Source: Mycetocola sp. (lineage in GTDB: Bacteria > Actinomycetota > Actinomycetes > Actinomycetales > Microbacteriaceae). Taken from it: DNA of 59,437 bases. Below the pieces are notes generated by a model. The model was not told the DNA's origin. It made no database searches and was given only the letters and a program-made list of their open reading frames with translations. This document shows positions 1 through 8,570 of this stretch, piece after piece; positions within the stretch are counted from its first letter, which is position 1, and the number at the start of each line of letters is the position of its first letter. The stretch spans positions 1-59,437 of the forward strand of contig NZ_JAODMP010000095.1 of the NCBI RefSeq assembly GCF_025464835.1. Direction: 5' to 3'. The position numbers and the translations under genes were made by a program.

Positions 1-463
1 GGTGGTCGTTGTCCTTGCAGGTGATCGGAGCGGCTTCCTTGCGAGCGGTGATGGTCAACAGACCGCCGGATACCTTGACGTTCTCCGGACGATCCACCAA
101 GCAGGCGACTTCTTTGTTTCCGTCGCCGTAGGTGGACCTGTCGTCGACATTCCAGGCGTCACGGTTGATCACTGTTCCGTTGAACTCGTCCGACCGGGCC
201 AGGTTCCAGCCGGCAGGCGCTCCGGCTGGCGCTGGGGCGACTGCGGAGGCCGGTTGTGCCGCAGGGGCGACCGCGGATGCCGCAGCGGAGGTTTCGGTCA
301 GGGCCACATCGTCGATGACGATCGAGCTGCGGGGCGCAAGGCTGGCGCCGTCGACGTTCACGTCCAGCGACGTACCTGTCCTGGTTGCTGTGAAGCTGGT
401 GGTGATCTGTCGTGCGCGCCGCAGGGGGGCTTTTCGCCCGTGCGATGGTTTCACGCCGGCCAT
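1..463 (-). pseudogene. 5'-truncated GH16 beta-glucanase paralogue (runs off the left edge)
   Basis: The minus frame encodes the end of a carbohydrate-binding module (ITTSFTATRTGTSLDV), an Ala/Pro linker and the start of a GH16 domain (DEFNGT, AWNVDDRSTYGDGN, DRPENVKVSGG). It is closely similar to the intact paralogue at 3263-4732. Similarity begins abruptly near 417. The only in-frame ATG (463) gives a basic, unrelated N-terminus with no signal peptide, and an in-frame stop lies just upstream. About 160 residues present in the paralogue, including the signal peptide and most of the binding module, are therefore missing. The 3' end lies outside the window, so I cannot say whether the catalytic part is intact. 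Start and pseudogene status are inferred from comparison with the paralogue. Confidence 0.65.
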
Positions 464-592
464 CCGACCTCAAATCGACACCCCGTTCGGGGTATTTCAC
501 AGGTTCACCCGGCCCGTGAACGCCGTCGGAAAACTGAGCGGTGCAGAGCTGAGGCCTAGACCGCAGGCCTTCGATTCGGCAGACTTTGCTCC

Positions 593-3199
593 ATGACGCA
601 CACCACGGGTGCGATCCGAACACCCGACCACAGGTTGCGAGTCTTCGTCAGCTCCACCCTGAAGGAGCTCGCCCTCGAGAGAAAGTTCGCGCGCCTCGCG
701 ATCGAACGTCTCCACCTCGCGCCCGTCATGTTCGAGCTCGGCGCCCGCCCGCATCCGCCGCGAGACCTCTACCGGTCGTACCTGGCACAAAGTGACGTCT
801 TCGTGGGCCTCTACGCGGAACGGTACGGCTGGGTGGCCCCTGGCGAGACGGTCTCCGGCCTCGAAGACGAGTACAACCTGGCATCAGACCTACCGAAACT
901 CATCTACATCCGCGAGCCGGCACTGCAGCGGGAGGACCGGCTCGTCGAACTGCTCAACCGGGTGCGAGACGACGACAAGGCGGCGTTCAAGACGTTCACG
1001 ACGCCGCAGGAGTTGCGAAAGCTGCTGGAGGCCGACCTTGCCACCCTCCTCGCTGAACGGTTCGACCAGAGCCGGACAGCGCCCATCGACACCACCACGA
1101 CACCCGTCATCCTTCCCGAGCGCACGACTGCTCTGCCAGCGGCGCTGACGGAACTCATCGGCCGGGATACAGAGCTCGACGCGGTCGACACCCTGTTGAA
1201 GAGAGACTCGGTCCGCCTCGTCAGCCTGATCGGGTCCGGTGGGATCGGCAAGACCCGGCTCGCCGTCGAAGTGGCGAACCGGGCAGGAGGAGCAGCGGGT
1301 CCCGACCTGGAGATCACCTTCGTCGATCTGTCGTCCGTGCACGATGCCGCGCTCGTGCCCAACGCGATCGCGGAAGCACTCGGGGTGCTCGACACCGGTG
1401 ATGAGCCCCTACTCGTCAAGCTGAAGACGGCGCTCCGCCAGCGCCGCATGCTCATTGTGATCGACAATTTCGAGCAGGTTCTCGCCGCCGCCCCGACGCT
1501 GATCTCGCTCCTGGCTGTCGCACCTGGGGTGAAATTCCTCGTCACCAGTCGCTCACTGCTGCGGGTGACCGGTGAACACGCCGTGGAGGTCGGCTCGCTT
1601 GCCCTGCCAGACACGGCGCGCAACCTCGAGACGATGACGGCGATGCAGTCACCATCGGTGGCCCTCTTCGTCGAACGGGCCCGCGCGGTCAAACCGGATT
1701 TCGGGGTGACGCCCGAGAACGTCGACGCCATCGCCGCGATCTGCATCGCGCTCGATGGAGTTCCTCTTGCCCTCGAACTCGCTGCGGCGAGAATCCGGAT
1801 GCTTCCCCCCGCCGCGATCCTTGCCAGACTCGACCGGCGCCTGTCGCTCCTCTCGGGAGGCGCGCGGGATCTGCCGCTCCGCCAGCAGGCGCTGCGCAGC
1901 ACTATCGAGTGGAGCACGCAACTTCTCGGCGCCGATGAGAAACGGCTGCTGGCACGGTTGGGAGTCTTCGCCGGTGGATTCTCCCTCGACGCCGTGGAGT
2001 CGGTGGCGGGTGACGGATCGGATGCCGGCGCAGACACAATGACGGCACTGAGCGTTCTCGTCGACACCAGTCTCGTGCGTGAACTTGACCGCGGCGACCG
2101 CCCCTACTATTCGATGCTGGCTACCGTGAGGGAGTATGCGCTCGAACAGCTGGAGGCCTCAGGCGAGCTCGACGCCGCCAGGGCCGCCCACGCCCGTTAC
2201 TTCCTCGGTCTGGCCGAGTCCATGGAGGACGATCTCGAAGGCTCGGGACAGCACGATGTCATCGCGCTGCTCAACGACGACCGCGACAATCTGCGGGCGA
2301 CCGCACGCTACTTCCTCGATTCGAACGACATGGTTACCCTCGCCCGATTCACGTGGTGTCTCCTCATCTACTGGTGGGTGGGCGGGCTGCTCGGCGAAGT
2401 TCGCGCGTGGATGGACGAGGTGCTCGCATCCCGGGAACCGCTGCCCGAACGCACCAGGGCGATCGCGCTGTACTTCACCCGGTCGATCACGCTCTGGCAC
2501 GAAGCCAACGACCGAGTGATTCCCGGGCTCACTGAAAGCGTCGAACTCTTCCATCGCATCGATGATCGGGTCGGCGAGGGATTCGCCCTCATCTTTCTTG
2601 CCCTGGCTCTGGTGGCCGACCGGCGCCCTGACACCGATCGGGCCGAACAGTTTCTATCCCGAAGCGTGCAGCTGCTGCGGAACGCCGGGTACCGGTGGGG
2701 CGAGGCGATGGCGCTCGTCACGCTGGGGCGGCTTGCGCTCATCCAGAACGCCGTCCCGGATGCGATCGAACACTTCGAGCAGAGCCTCACGCTCACCCGG
2801 AAAGGGCACGACGACCTCGGAACCACGGTCGCGCTCCAGCACCTGGGATGGGCCCAGTTCGTCAACGGGAAAACCGTCGACTCACGCCAGCTTTTCGAGG
2901 AGAGCCTGGCGACGGCCGCTCACATCGGGCACGCCGAAGGCGTCGTCTACGGGCTGGAAGGTCTCACAGCGATCGCAGCGGCCGGGCGCCAGTTGAAGCG
3001 TGCAGGACGGCTGCTCCACGCTGCGGACGAACTGCGGAAGCAGACGGGCCTCTACGGCGCCAACCGGTTCTCGTTCCACGAGCGGTACCTGGCTCCGCTT
3101 CTCGCCGGGGAAGACCGGGAGGCTCTCGAGAAGGTCCGAAAGGATGGCGACGCCCTCTCAGCTGACGAAGCCGTCGGCTACGCCCTGCACCAAGAGTGA
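593..3199 (+). CDS. DUF4062 / NB-ARC-like STAND ATPase with TPR tail
   Basis: This 868-residue protein has three parts. Residues ~15-100 look like DUF4062 (LRVFVSSTLKELALER, then a Tyr/Arg-rich strand-helix unit ending in a PKLIYI strand). Residues ~190-500 form a STAND ATPase with a P-loop GSGGIGKT at 214-221 and Walker B MLIVIDN at 286-292, followed by a winged-helix-like segment (LGVFAGGFSLDAVE). Residues ~560-860 are helical repeats of TPR type. It resembles AfsR/LuxR-type regulators but has no N-terminal or C-terminal DNA-binding domain. STAND proteins of this layout sense a ligand and trigger an effector, and DUF4062 occurs in predicted conflict or defence proteins; that role is inference. 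No Shine-Dalgarno is visible, and a CAGACT box lies 7 nt before the ATG. It sits between two GH16 paralogues on the opposite strand. Confidence 0.8.
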   Translation: MTHTTGAIRTPDHRLRVFVSSTLKELALERKFARLAIERLHLAPVMFELGARPHPPRDLYRSYLAQSDVFVGLYAERYGWVAPGETVSGLEDEYNLASDLPKLIYIREPALQREDRLVELLNRVRDDDKAAFKTFTTPQELRKLLEADLATLLAERFDQSRTAPIDTTTTPVILPERTTALPAALTELIGRDTELDAVDTLLKRDSVRLVSLIGSGGIGKTRLAVEVANRAGGAAGPDLEITFVDLSSVHDAALVPNAIAEALGVLDTGDEPLLVKLKTALRQRRMLIVIDNFEQVLAAAPTLISLLAVAPGVKFLVTSRSLLRVTGEHAVEVGSLALPDTARNLETMTAMQSPSVALFVERARAVKPDFGVTPENVDAIAAICIALDGVPLALELAAARIRMLPPAAILARLDRRLSLLSGGARDLPLRQQALRSTIEWSTQLLGADEKRLLARLGVFAGGFSLDAVESVAGDGSDAGADTMTALSVLVDTSLVRELDRGDRPYYSMLATVREYALEQLEASGELDAARAAHARYFLGLAESMEDDLEGSGQHDVIALLNDDRDNLRATARYFLDSNDMVTLARFTWCLLIYWWVGGLLGEVRAWMDEVLASREPLPERTRAIALYFTRSITLWHEANDRVIPGLTESVELFHRIDDRVGEGFALIFLALALVADRRPDTDRAEQFLSRSVQLLRNAGYRWGEAMALVTLGRLALIQNAVPDAIEHFEQSLTLTRKGHDDLGTTVALQHLGWAQFVNGKTVDSRQLFEESLATAAHIGHAEGVVYGLEGLTAIAAAGRQLKRAGRLLHAADELRKQTGLYGANRFSFHERYLAPLLAGEDREALEKVRKDGDALSADEAVGYALHQE

Positions 3200-3230
3200 C
3201 GCGTCTCGTTCCTCGTCGAGCACAGTTCAT

Positions 3231-3245
3231 CGGGCACCACGCCCG
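3231..3245. terminator. small hairpin between convergent genes
   Basis: A 5-bp stem CGGGC/GCCCG with a 5-nt loop lies in the 63-bp gap between the STAND gene and the GH16 gene. It has no U-tract and is a weak candidate for a shared terminator. Confidence 0.25.
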
Positions 3246-3262
3246 CGGAGTCAGCCCCGGAT

Positions 3263-4732
3263 TCAATCAGACGTGGGGTGATGAACTGATTCGAGTTCTC
3301 GCTGGTACACCCGCACGTAGTCGACGTGGAACGCCGCAGGGAAAACGGTGTCTTCAGTCGGTGACCCGGGCCAACTGCCACCGACAGCGAGGTTGAGACG
3401 CATGTAGAACTTGTCGACGAAGGTTTCGTCGAGCCACGAGGTGGTGGACGAGTTGCGCTCGTACGTCTTCACGCCGTCAACGAACCACGTGATGGAGCCG
3501 GGCTCCCACTCGACCGCGTAGCTGTGGAATCCGCCTGCGGTGGTACCGGAAGGCAGGTCATAACCGGTGCTCTGCTTCGGACGCGTTCCCGCATAGTCGT
3601 AGTGAATGGTCTGCTTGATGCGATTGGCCTTGAAGGGATCGTCTTTGCCTGTTCCGACGGCTTCGAGGATGTCGATTTCACCGTTACTTCCGCTCGAGGG
3701 GCGCAGCCAGAATGCCGGCCAGAGCCCCTTGGAGGTGCCTTGCGTGAGCGGCGTCCTGGCCCTGATCTCGAAGCGGCCGTATTCGAAGTCCACCTTGTTC
3801 TTGGTGGTGAGCATGCCAGAGGTGTAGGAACGACCGTCCGGGAAACGCCTGTCGTTGTCCGAGCACGGGTATGGAGTGGCTTCCTCCCTTGCCATGATGC
3901 TCAGCACGCCCTCGGAGACTTTGACGTTCTCCGGACGATCCATCAAGCAGGACAGTTCCTCGTTCCCATCGCCGTACGTCGAGTTGTTTTCTACGTTCCA
4001 CGCGTTCCGGTCGATCGATGTTCCGTTGAACTCGTCCGCCCAGGCCAGATGCCAACCATCGGCTTCCGGGCCCGGTTCTGGAGCAGGCGTCCGTGCCGGA
4101 GACCGGCCAGGTGCCGGAGTCGAATCCGCTGCGGGAGCCCGGCCCGATGCTACCGAGGAGGTGTCGACCAGGGTCACATCGTCAACGACGACCCCTTCTC
4201 CCGGAGCCAGGCGGGAGCTGACATGAACGTCCAGGGTGGTGCCAGTCCTGGTGGCCGTGTAACGGGTGGTGATTGGCGTCCAGGCGGTGTCTGCTCGCCA
4301 TTGGAACGACTGCTCGCTGTCGATCACGTGGAAGGAAGCGTCCTCTTCGAGCAGTCGCAGGAGAACTCCCTGGCCGGCTCCTTCGACCTGGACCCAGGCC
4401 GTGGCCTCATAAGTGTGCCCCGCTACCAGGGCGGAACCCGAGTTGACGCTGTCGTTGAGCGTCACGGTGGTTGCTGCGCCGGAATCGTTGGTCATTCGAA
4501 CGCCTTCACTGTTGTTCCGGCCGTCCGGGGTCGCTGCGAGGCGAGCGTTCTTCCCGGTCTGCCAACCCGTCGTTCCCGCAGAGAAGTCCCCATTGACCAC
4601 CGAGACAGTCGACGGCCGGGTGGTGATCCCGGTCAGCGCCAACCCACCGACGGCACCGACGGCAGCCAGGGCTGCGGCGGCTACGGCGAATCTGACCCTG
4701 CGCTTCGCGGCGACATGACGTACTGCCGACAT
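3263..4732 (-). CDS. secreted GH16 endo-beta-1,3-glucanase (laminarinase-like) with carbohydrate-binding module
   Basis: This 489-residue protein is predicted to hydrolyse beta-1,3- or mixed-linked glucans outside the cell. Residues ~14-36 are a hydrophobic export signal. Residues ~42-190 resemble a CBM4/9-type module (VVNGDFSAGTTGWQ). A Pro/Ala linker follows, then a GH16 domain from ~225 to the end. The GH16 catalytic signature EIDILE is at 352-357, with Glu352 and Glu357 as nucleophile and acid/base. The start has a strong AGGAGG 4 nt upstream. A perfect 15-bp palindrome lies 117 bp upstream and may be an operator. A truncated paralogue lies at the left edge of the window. The exact glucan is not readable from the sequence. 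Confidence 0.88.
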   Translation of the reverse strand: MSAVRHVAAKRRVRFAVAAAALAAVGAVGGLALTGITTRPSTVSVVNGDFSAGTTGWQTGKNARLAATPDGRNNSEGVRMTNDSGAATTVTLNDSVNSGSALVAGHTYEATAWVQVEGAGQGVLLRLLEEDASFHVIDSEQSFQWRADTAWTPITTRYTATRTGTTLDVHVSSRLAPGEGVVVDDVTLVDTSSVASGRAPAADSTPAPGRSPARTPAPEPGPEADGWHLAWADEFNGTSIDRNAWNVENNSTYGDGNEELSCLMDRPENVKVSEGVLSIMAREEATPYPCSDNDRRFPDGRSYTSGMLTTKNKVDFEYGRFEIRARTPLTQGTSKGLWPAFWLRPSSGSNGEIDILEAVGTGKDDPFKANRIKQTIHYDYAGTRPKQSTGYDLPSGTTAGGFHSYAVEWEPGSITWFVDGVKTYERNSSTTSWLDETFVDKFYMRLNLAVGGSWPGSPTEDTVFPAAFHVDYVRVYQRELESVHHPTSD

Positions 4733-4848
4733 GCATCCTCCTCACCGGGGACGGGCCGGACGCGATCAGGCAAGGTGTGCGTGATCGCCAGGGTAGCGTT
4801 GCGGGCACACGCAGGGTAGCCGTCCGGCCGACAAGCTTCATTGCGCTT

Positions 4849-4863
4849 GTGAGATAATCTCAC
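4849..4863. promoter_or_regulatory. perfect palindrome, candidate operator
   Basis: GTGAGATAATCTCAC is a perfect 7+1+7 inverted repeat in the 236-bp gap upstream of the GH16 gene. With a 1-nt centre it cannot form a useful RNA hairpin, so a dimeric repressor site is the better reading. The regulator family is unknown. Confidence 0.5.
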
Positions 4864-4947
4864 GTTGACTCCCGGATCCCAAGCGATCCGCTCTTACAGG
4901 GCGCTTTTACAGGCGAGAATCCCGGGTGCCATCAACGAAAACCTGGA

Positions 4948-4963
4948 GCGCGGGGAAACGCGC
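4948..4963 (-). terminator. putative terminator after DUF2469
   Basis: A GCGCG/CGCGC stem with a 6-nt loop starts 5 nt after the DUF2469 stop. In the minus-strand transcript it is followed by TCCAGGTTTT. Confidence 0.4.
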
Positions 4964-4968
4964 GGGAG

Positions 4969-5292
4969 CTACTCGTCGAGCGCGAGTTCCTTCGGGAGTT
5001 CGAAGTCGCGGGTGGAGAGCTCTTCGATGTTGACGTCCTTGAATGTCAGCACGCGTACGGACTTCACGAAGCGGTCGGACCGGTAGACGTCCCAGACCCA
5101 GACATCGTTCATCGTGATCTCGAAATAGAAGTCGTGCTCCGTGTCGCGACGGACCAGGTCGACTCCGTTGGCGAGGTAGAACCGTCGCTCCGTTTCGATC
5201 ACATACTTGAACTGCGACACGACGTCGCGGTACTCCCGATACAGGGCAAGCTCGACCTCGCGGTCGTAGTCCTCGAACTCGTCTTCTTCCAT
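4969..5292 (-). CDS. DUF2469 family protein
   Basis: This small acidic protein of 107 residues has the conserved actinobacterial DUF2469 features (an acidic N-terminus EEDEFEDYDREVELALYREY and a central FYFEITMNDVWVWD). It has no signal peptide or membrane segment. Its function is unknown. It is the last gene of the rplS-lepB-rnhB-DUF2469 block, 12 nt after rnhB, and that position is typical of actinobacteria. The family is recognised from overall sequence and neighbourhood, not from a catalytic motif. Confidence 0.8.
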   Translation of the reverse strand: MEEDEFEDYDREVELALYREYRDVVSQFKYVIETERRFYLANGVDLVRRDTEHDFYFEITMNDVWVWDVYRSDRFVKSVRVLTFKDVNIEELSTRDFELPKELALDE

Positions 5293-5304
5293 GGTGCATC
5301 CATC

Positions 5305-5952
5305 CTACGCGTAGGCGCCGAGCCAGCTTTTCCTGTGCAGGGAGGTCACGCCGAGCGACCTGATGGCTTGCATGTGGACTTCGCTGCCGTAGCCTTTGTT
5401 ACCGCTCCAGCCGTAACCGGGCGACACCATGTCAGAGGCGATCATCATGTTGTCGCGGTGTACTTTGGCGAGAACGGATGCCGCCGCAACTGACACACAA
5501 TCCCGGTCCGCTTTGACCCGCGTCCGCACATCGAGCGGACTGGCCAGGAACGGATTGAGATAGTCCGAGTTGCCGTCAAGCAGGATCACACTGGCGGCGA
5601 TGTCAACGCCCTGCTGATGGAGCAGCCGCAGGGCGCGCTTACCGGCGAGCCCGAGGCAGTGAATGATGCCCAGTTCATCGACCTCGCGCGCGTCGGCGAG
5701 CCCGACCGCCGAGGAGAGGACCCACTCACTGACGAGCGGTGCGAGATCGACCCGGCGCTTTTCGCTGAGCAGCTTGGAGTCCCGCAGACCGTCAGGGTGC
5801 GGCCCGCAATCCGGAGCGAGAACCGCCATGCCGACGGCGACCGGGCCGGCGAGTGCTCCACGGCCGACCTCGTCGCATCCGATCACGTAACGGGCTCCGG
5901 CACCGAAGAACTCGCGTTCGACCGCGTCGGTGGGATCAGACACGGCCATCAT
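5305..5952 (-). CDS. rnhB: ribonuclease HII
   Basis: The enzyme cleaves the RNA strand of RNA-DNA hybrids and removes single ribonucleotides from DNA. At 215 residues it is of normal family length. The N-terminal strand YVIGCDEVGRGALAGPV carries the first catalytic Asp-Glu pair. LRDSKLLSEKRR follows, and the VKADRDCVSVAAASVLAKVHRD segment carries a further catalytic Asp. The ATG at 5952 overlaps the lepB stop as ATGA, and a second ATG lies directly after it. Translational coupling to lepB is likely. Confidence 0.95.
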   Translation of the reverse strand: MMAVSDPTDAVEREFFGAGARYVIGCDEVGRGALAGPVAVGMAVLAPDCGPHPDGLRDSKLLSEKRRVDLAPLVSEWVLSSAVGLADAREVDELGIIHCLGLAGKRALRLLHQQGVDIAASVILLDGNSDYLNPFLASPLDVRTRVKADRDCVSVAAASVLAKVHRDNMMIASDMVSPGYGWSGNKGYGSEVHMQAIRSLGVTSLHRKSWLGAYA

Positions 5953-6701
5953 TTCACCGGCTCCGCATCGGGCACCCCAGCGAAAACCTCAGGGAAGTTC
6001 TCGAGCCAGCCCCAGTGCACCGTCGGCCAGCTGATGACGAAGGCGCGGCCGACGACGTTGTCGACGGGGACGAAGCCGTTACCGGGCTGTTCGCGGTTGT
6101 ACCTGGAGTCGCGGGAGTTGTAGCGGTTGTCCCCCATCACCCACAGCGAGTTCTCCGGGACGACGACGTCGAACGGATCCTTGGAGACGTCCGTCGTGCC
6201 GGGTTGGAGTGTGACGTACGGCTCGGCAAGCGGCACATCGTTGACACTCATCTGGCCAAGAGCGTTACAGCACACCACATGGTCGCCTGGCAGCCCGATC
6301 AGCCGCTTGATGAGGTGGTCATCGCTGTCGGAGGCAGACAGTCCGACGAGCGAGAGTACCCAGTCGGCAGCAACGGTGAGCGGAGGAGCGTCGGGTTCGG
6401 GGCTCAGCGGCAACCAGCCGCCCGGGTCCCGGAACACGATGACATCGCCGCGCTCGAGCTCGACCAGGTCAGGGACGAGCTCGTTCACGAGGATCCGGTC
6501 GTCGACCTGCAGGGTCTCTTCCATCGACGCGGAGGGGATGTAGAACGACCGGACGAGGAAAGTCTTGACGAGGAACGACACGAGAAGCGCCACCACGAAG
6601 ATGACCAGAATGTCGCGTAGGAAAAGCAGCGCCCCTTTTTGCCGGGAACGCCCTTGGGTGTCAGCGGATACGTCGTCCGCCGGCATTGTTGTTTCTGTCA
6701 T
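5949..6701 (-). CDS. lepB: signal peptidase I
   Basis: This membrane-bound serine protease removes signal peptides from exported proteins. It has 250 residues with a cytoplasmic Lys/Arg-rich start and one N-terminal membrane segment (~residues 30-47, DILVIFVVALLVSFLVKTF). The catalytic-Ser box IPSASMEETL and the catalytic-Lys region LIKRLIGLPGDHV are present. The C-terminal box is GDNRYNSRDSR. A very stable hairpin ends 8 nt before the ATG. lepB is followed without a gap by rnhB. Confidence 0.95.
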   Translation of the reverse strand: MTETTMPADDVSADTQGRSRQKGALLFLRDILVIFVVALLVSFLVKTFLVRSFYIPSASMEETLQVDDRILVNELVPDLVELERGDVIVFRDPGGWLPLSPEPDAPPLTVAADWVLSLVGLSASDSDDHLIKRLIGLPGDHVVCCNALGQMSVNDVPLAEPYVTLQPGTTDVSKDPFDVVVPENSLWVMGDNRYNSRDSRYNREQPGNGFVPVDNVVGRAFVISWPTVHWGWLENFPEVFAGVPDAEPVK

Positions 6702-6708
6702 TTAACCG

Positions 6709-6746
6709 CCCGAGCTCCCCACCAGTTTATCGGTGGGGAGCTCGGG
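6709..6746 (-). terminator. 15-bp hairpin between rplS and lepB
   Basis: The arms at 6732-6746 and 6709-6723 are perfectly complementary over 15 bp around an 8-nt loop. The hairpin starts 30 nt after the rplS stop and has no U-tract. The arm next to lepB contains GGGGAG, the best purine-rich tract before the lepB ATG. It may therefore act as a terminator or attenuator, or it may mask the lepB ribosome-binding site. Confidence 0.7.
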
Positions 6747-6776
6747 GTCTGTTCACTTCGAACGGATCTGCGGGAC

Positions 6777-7124
6777 TTAGTTGTCGCGCTTTTCCTTGAT
6801 CTTGGCCTTCTTGCCGCGCAGTTCGCGGAGGAAGTACAGCTTGGCGCGACGGACATCACCGCGGGTGATGACCTCGATCTGCTCGATCACCGGGGAGTGA
6901 ACCGGGAACTTACGCTCCACACCCACACCGAAGCTGACCTTGCGGACGGCGAACGTCTCGCGGACACCCTCGCCCTGGCGGCCGATGACGACGCCCTGGA
7001 AGATCTGGACACGAGAACGGTTGCCCTCAATGATGTTGACGTGCACCTTGACGGTGTCGCCGGCACGGAATGCGGGGATGTCGGACTTGAGGGATGCTGC
7101 ATCGACACTGTCGAGGATGTGCAT
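6777..7124 (-). CDS. rplS: 50S ribosomal protein bL19
   Basis: This 115-residue protein lies at the 30S-50S interface. The family signature is clear: [20 protein letters not shown], then [21 protein letters not shown] and the C-terminal [20 protein letters not shown]. It is preceded by a ~125-nt leader with its own promoter, and followed by a strong hairpin before lepB. The start has GAGAGCGAAC upstream. Confidence 0.97.
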   Translation of the reverse strand: MHILDSVDAASLKSDIPAFRAGDTVKVHVNIIEGNRSRVQIFQGVVIGRQGEGVRETFAVRKVSFGVGVERKFPVHSPVIEQIEVITRGDVRRAKLYFLRELRGKKAKIKEKRDN

Positions 7125-7247
7125 GATAGTTCGCTCTCTGTAACCGCCACAGGTCGACTACGAATTCAGGGATGATGGGGTGTGTCCGTCGCCCCGAGAA
7201 ATCGAGGCAGTGGCGCTGGCTCCCCTGTGGCAGAGTCTGGCCGCGGC

Positions 7248-7277
7248 ACAATCGTCTATTCTGCCATGAACGGCAGG
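7248..7277 (-). promoter_or_regulatory. putative rplS promoter
   Basis: TTGCGT (7277-7272), an 18-nt spacer and CAGAAT (7253-7248) on the minus strand lie ~123 nt upstream of rplS. The same CAGAAT box with an 18-nt spacer appears before rpsP. Confidence 0.45.
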
Positions 7278-7297
7278 CCGCACGCAAAAGCGCCCGT

Positions 7298-7795
7298 TCA
7301 GTCCTTCGGCGGAATCTGTGCTTCCTTGATCACGATCAGCTCTTCGCCGTCCCGGGCGAGCGGAGCATTCGGTCGCATGCGCGGCCGGGTGGCGATCCGC
7401 TCGAACTCAGCCATGGTCTGCTTCGCACGCTTCTTCGCATCCGTGAAGAACTCCCAGGAGACGACCCAGATCGCGGCAATGCCTGCGAGCACGCCGACGA
7501 CGGCGAAGAGGTTGGAGGACGGACCGAAGAGCCCGAAGCCGATCACACAGGCCTGCCAGAGGCTGAGCACACCGACGTCGAGCCAGGAAACCGCTTTCGC
7601 ACGGCGCACCGCCGGTCGCGCCCAGATCAGCCCGGCCACGATGAGCATCGTGACGAAGAGGACCGGCATGACGATCATGAGGACGAGGAACTCCCACCCG
7701 CCGCCACCGAAGATGCCCCAGCCGACAAGCGGCCAGATCGGCAGCGCGACCGCCGCGATGAACATCCAGGTGCGAAACGCCCGACGAAGAATCAT
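7298..7795 (-). CDS. conserved membrane protein of unknown function
   Basis: This 165-residue protein has about four hydrophobic segments. Two are near the N-terminus (FRTWMFIAAVALPIWPLVGW and the LVLMIVMPVLFVTMLIVAGL stretch), and two are in the middle (VLSLWQACVIGFGLF and AVVGVLAGIAAIWVVS). A charged C-terminal tail follows, probably cytoplasmic. I recognise no catalytic motif. It lies between trmD and rplS, an unusual guest in this ribosome-assembly block. A TAGGCT box 6 nt before the ATG could support a leaderless transcript, but its TAG is also the trmD stop codon, so the match may be chance. Confidence 0.65.
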   Translation of the reverse strand: MILRRAFRTWMFIAAVALPIWPLVGWGIFGGGGWEFLVLMIVMPVLFVTMLIVAGLIWARPAVRRAKAVSWLDVGVLSLWQACVIGFGLFGPSSNLFAVVGVLAGIAAIWVVSWEFFTDAKKRAKQTMAEFERIATRPRMRPNAPLARDGEELIVIKEAQIPPKD

Positions 7796-7804
7796 GGCCC
7801 CAGC

Positions 7805-8539
7805 CTACGACCGGGTGCTGGGAGATTCCCGCTTCTGGCCCGCCTGCTCGAGAAGATCGGGGCGCACGCGCCGGGTTCGTTCCAGTTGCTGCTCATGGCG
7901 CCACGCCGCGATGGCGCCATGGTTTCCGCTGAGCAGGATCGGCGGAACGTCGAGGCCGCGCCATGACGACGGTTTGGTGTAGCTCGGCGCCTCAAGCAGC
8001 CCGTCCTCGTGCGATTCCTCCACGAGAGAGTGCGGGTTGCCGACGACACCGGGAATCAGGCGGCCGATCGCCTCGACCATCGCCATCACAGCGACCTCTC
8101 CCCCATTCAGCACGTAGTCGCCGAGGCTGACGAGTCGCACGCGCGCACGGGTCGCGGTGTGGTCGAACACCCGCTGGTCGATGCCCTCGTACCGTCCACA
8201 GCCGAACACGAGATGCGGCTCGGTGGCGAGTTCGCGCGCCATCTCCTGGCTGAAAACCTCGCCGGCTGGAGACGGGAAGATGACCAGGGGTCCGGCATCC
8301 GGCTCTGTGCCGGCGTCGAGGATGCCGTCGAGGCTGTCGCCCCATGGCTCAGGCTTCATCACCATGCCCGCGCCCCCGCCGTACGGGGTGTCGTCGACGG
8401 TCCGGTGACGGTCCGAGGTGGCGTCTCGCAGGTTGTGCACGCCCAGTTCGATGATCCCGGCCTGTCGCGCCTTGCCGAGCAGCGAGATGTCCAGCACATC
8501 GAAGAACTCGGGAAAAATCGTGACGATGTCAATGCGCAT
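7805..8539 (-). CDS. trmD: tRNA (guanine-N1-)-methyltransferase TrmD
   Basis: TrmD methylates G37 next to the anticodon, using S-adenosylmethionine, and so prevents +1 frameshifting. At 244 residues it has family-typical motifs: [13 protein letters not shown] at the start, [13 protein letters not shown], and the trefoil-knot SAM site in [16 protein letters not shown] plus [10 protein letters not shown]. It lies downstream of rimM, separated by a small cupin gene. A TAGGAT box lies 7 nt before the ATG and no Shine-Dalgarno is visible, so a leaderless promoter inside this block is likely. Confidence 0.96.
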   Translation of the reverse strand: MRIDIVTIFPEFFDVLDISLLGKARQAGIIELGVHNLRDATSDRHRTVDDTPYGGGAGMVMKPEPWGDSLDGILDAGTEPDAGPLVIFPSPAGEVFSQEMARELATEPHLVFGCGRYEGIDQRVFDHTATRARVRLVSLGDYVLNGGEVAVMAMVEAIGRLIPGVVGNPHSLVEESHEDGLLEAPSYTKPSSWRGLDVPPILLSGNHGAIAAWRHEQQLERTRRVRPDLLEQAGQKRESPSTRS

Positions 8540-8546
8540 GCTAGAA

Positions 8547-8552
8547 ATCCTA
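8547..8552 (-). promoter_or_regulatory. -10 box for leaderless trmD
   Basis: TAGGAT on the minus strand is 7 nt from the trmD ATG. The -35 region is weak. Confidence 0.4.
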
Positions 8553-8570
8553 GGCGGATGCGCGTGGTCG

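Noticed and set aside
3524-4819. 431-codon open frame opposite the GH16 gene
   Set aside because: It resembles the open frame opposite the left GH16 copy only because both mirror homologous genes.
7802-7807. TAGGCT as a sure promoter for the membrane protein at 7298-7795
   Set aside because: The TAG is the trmD stop codon, so the match to TANNNT may be accidental; kept only as a possibility.
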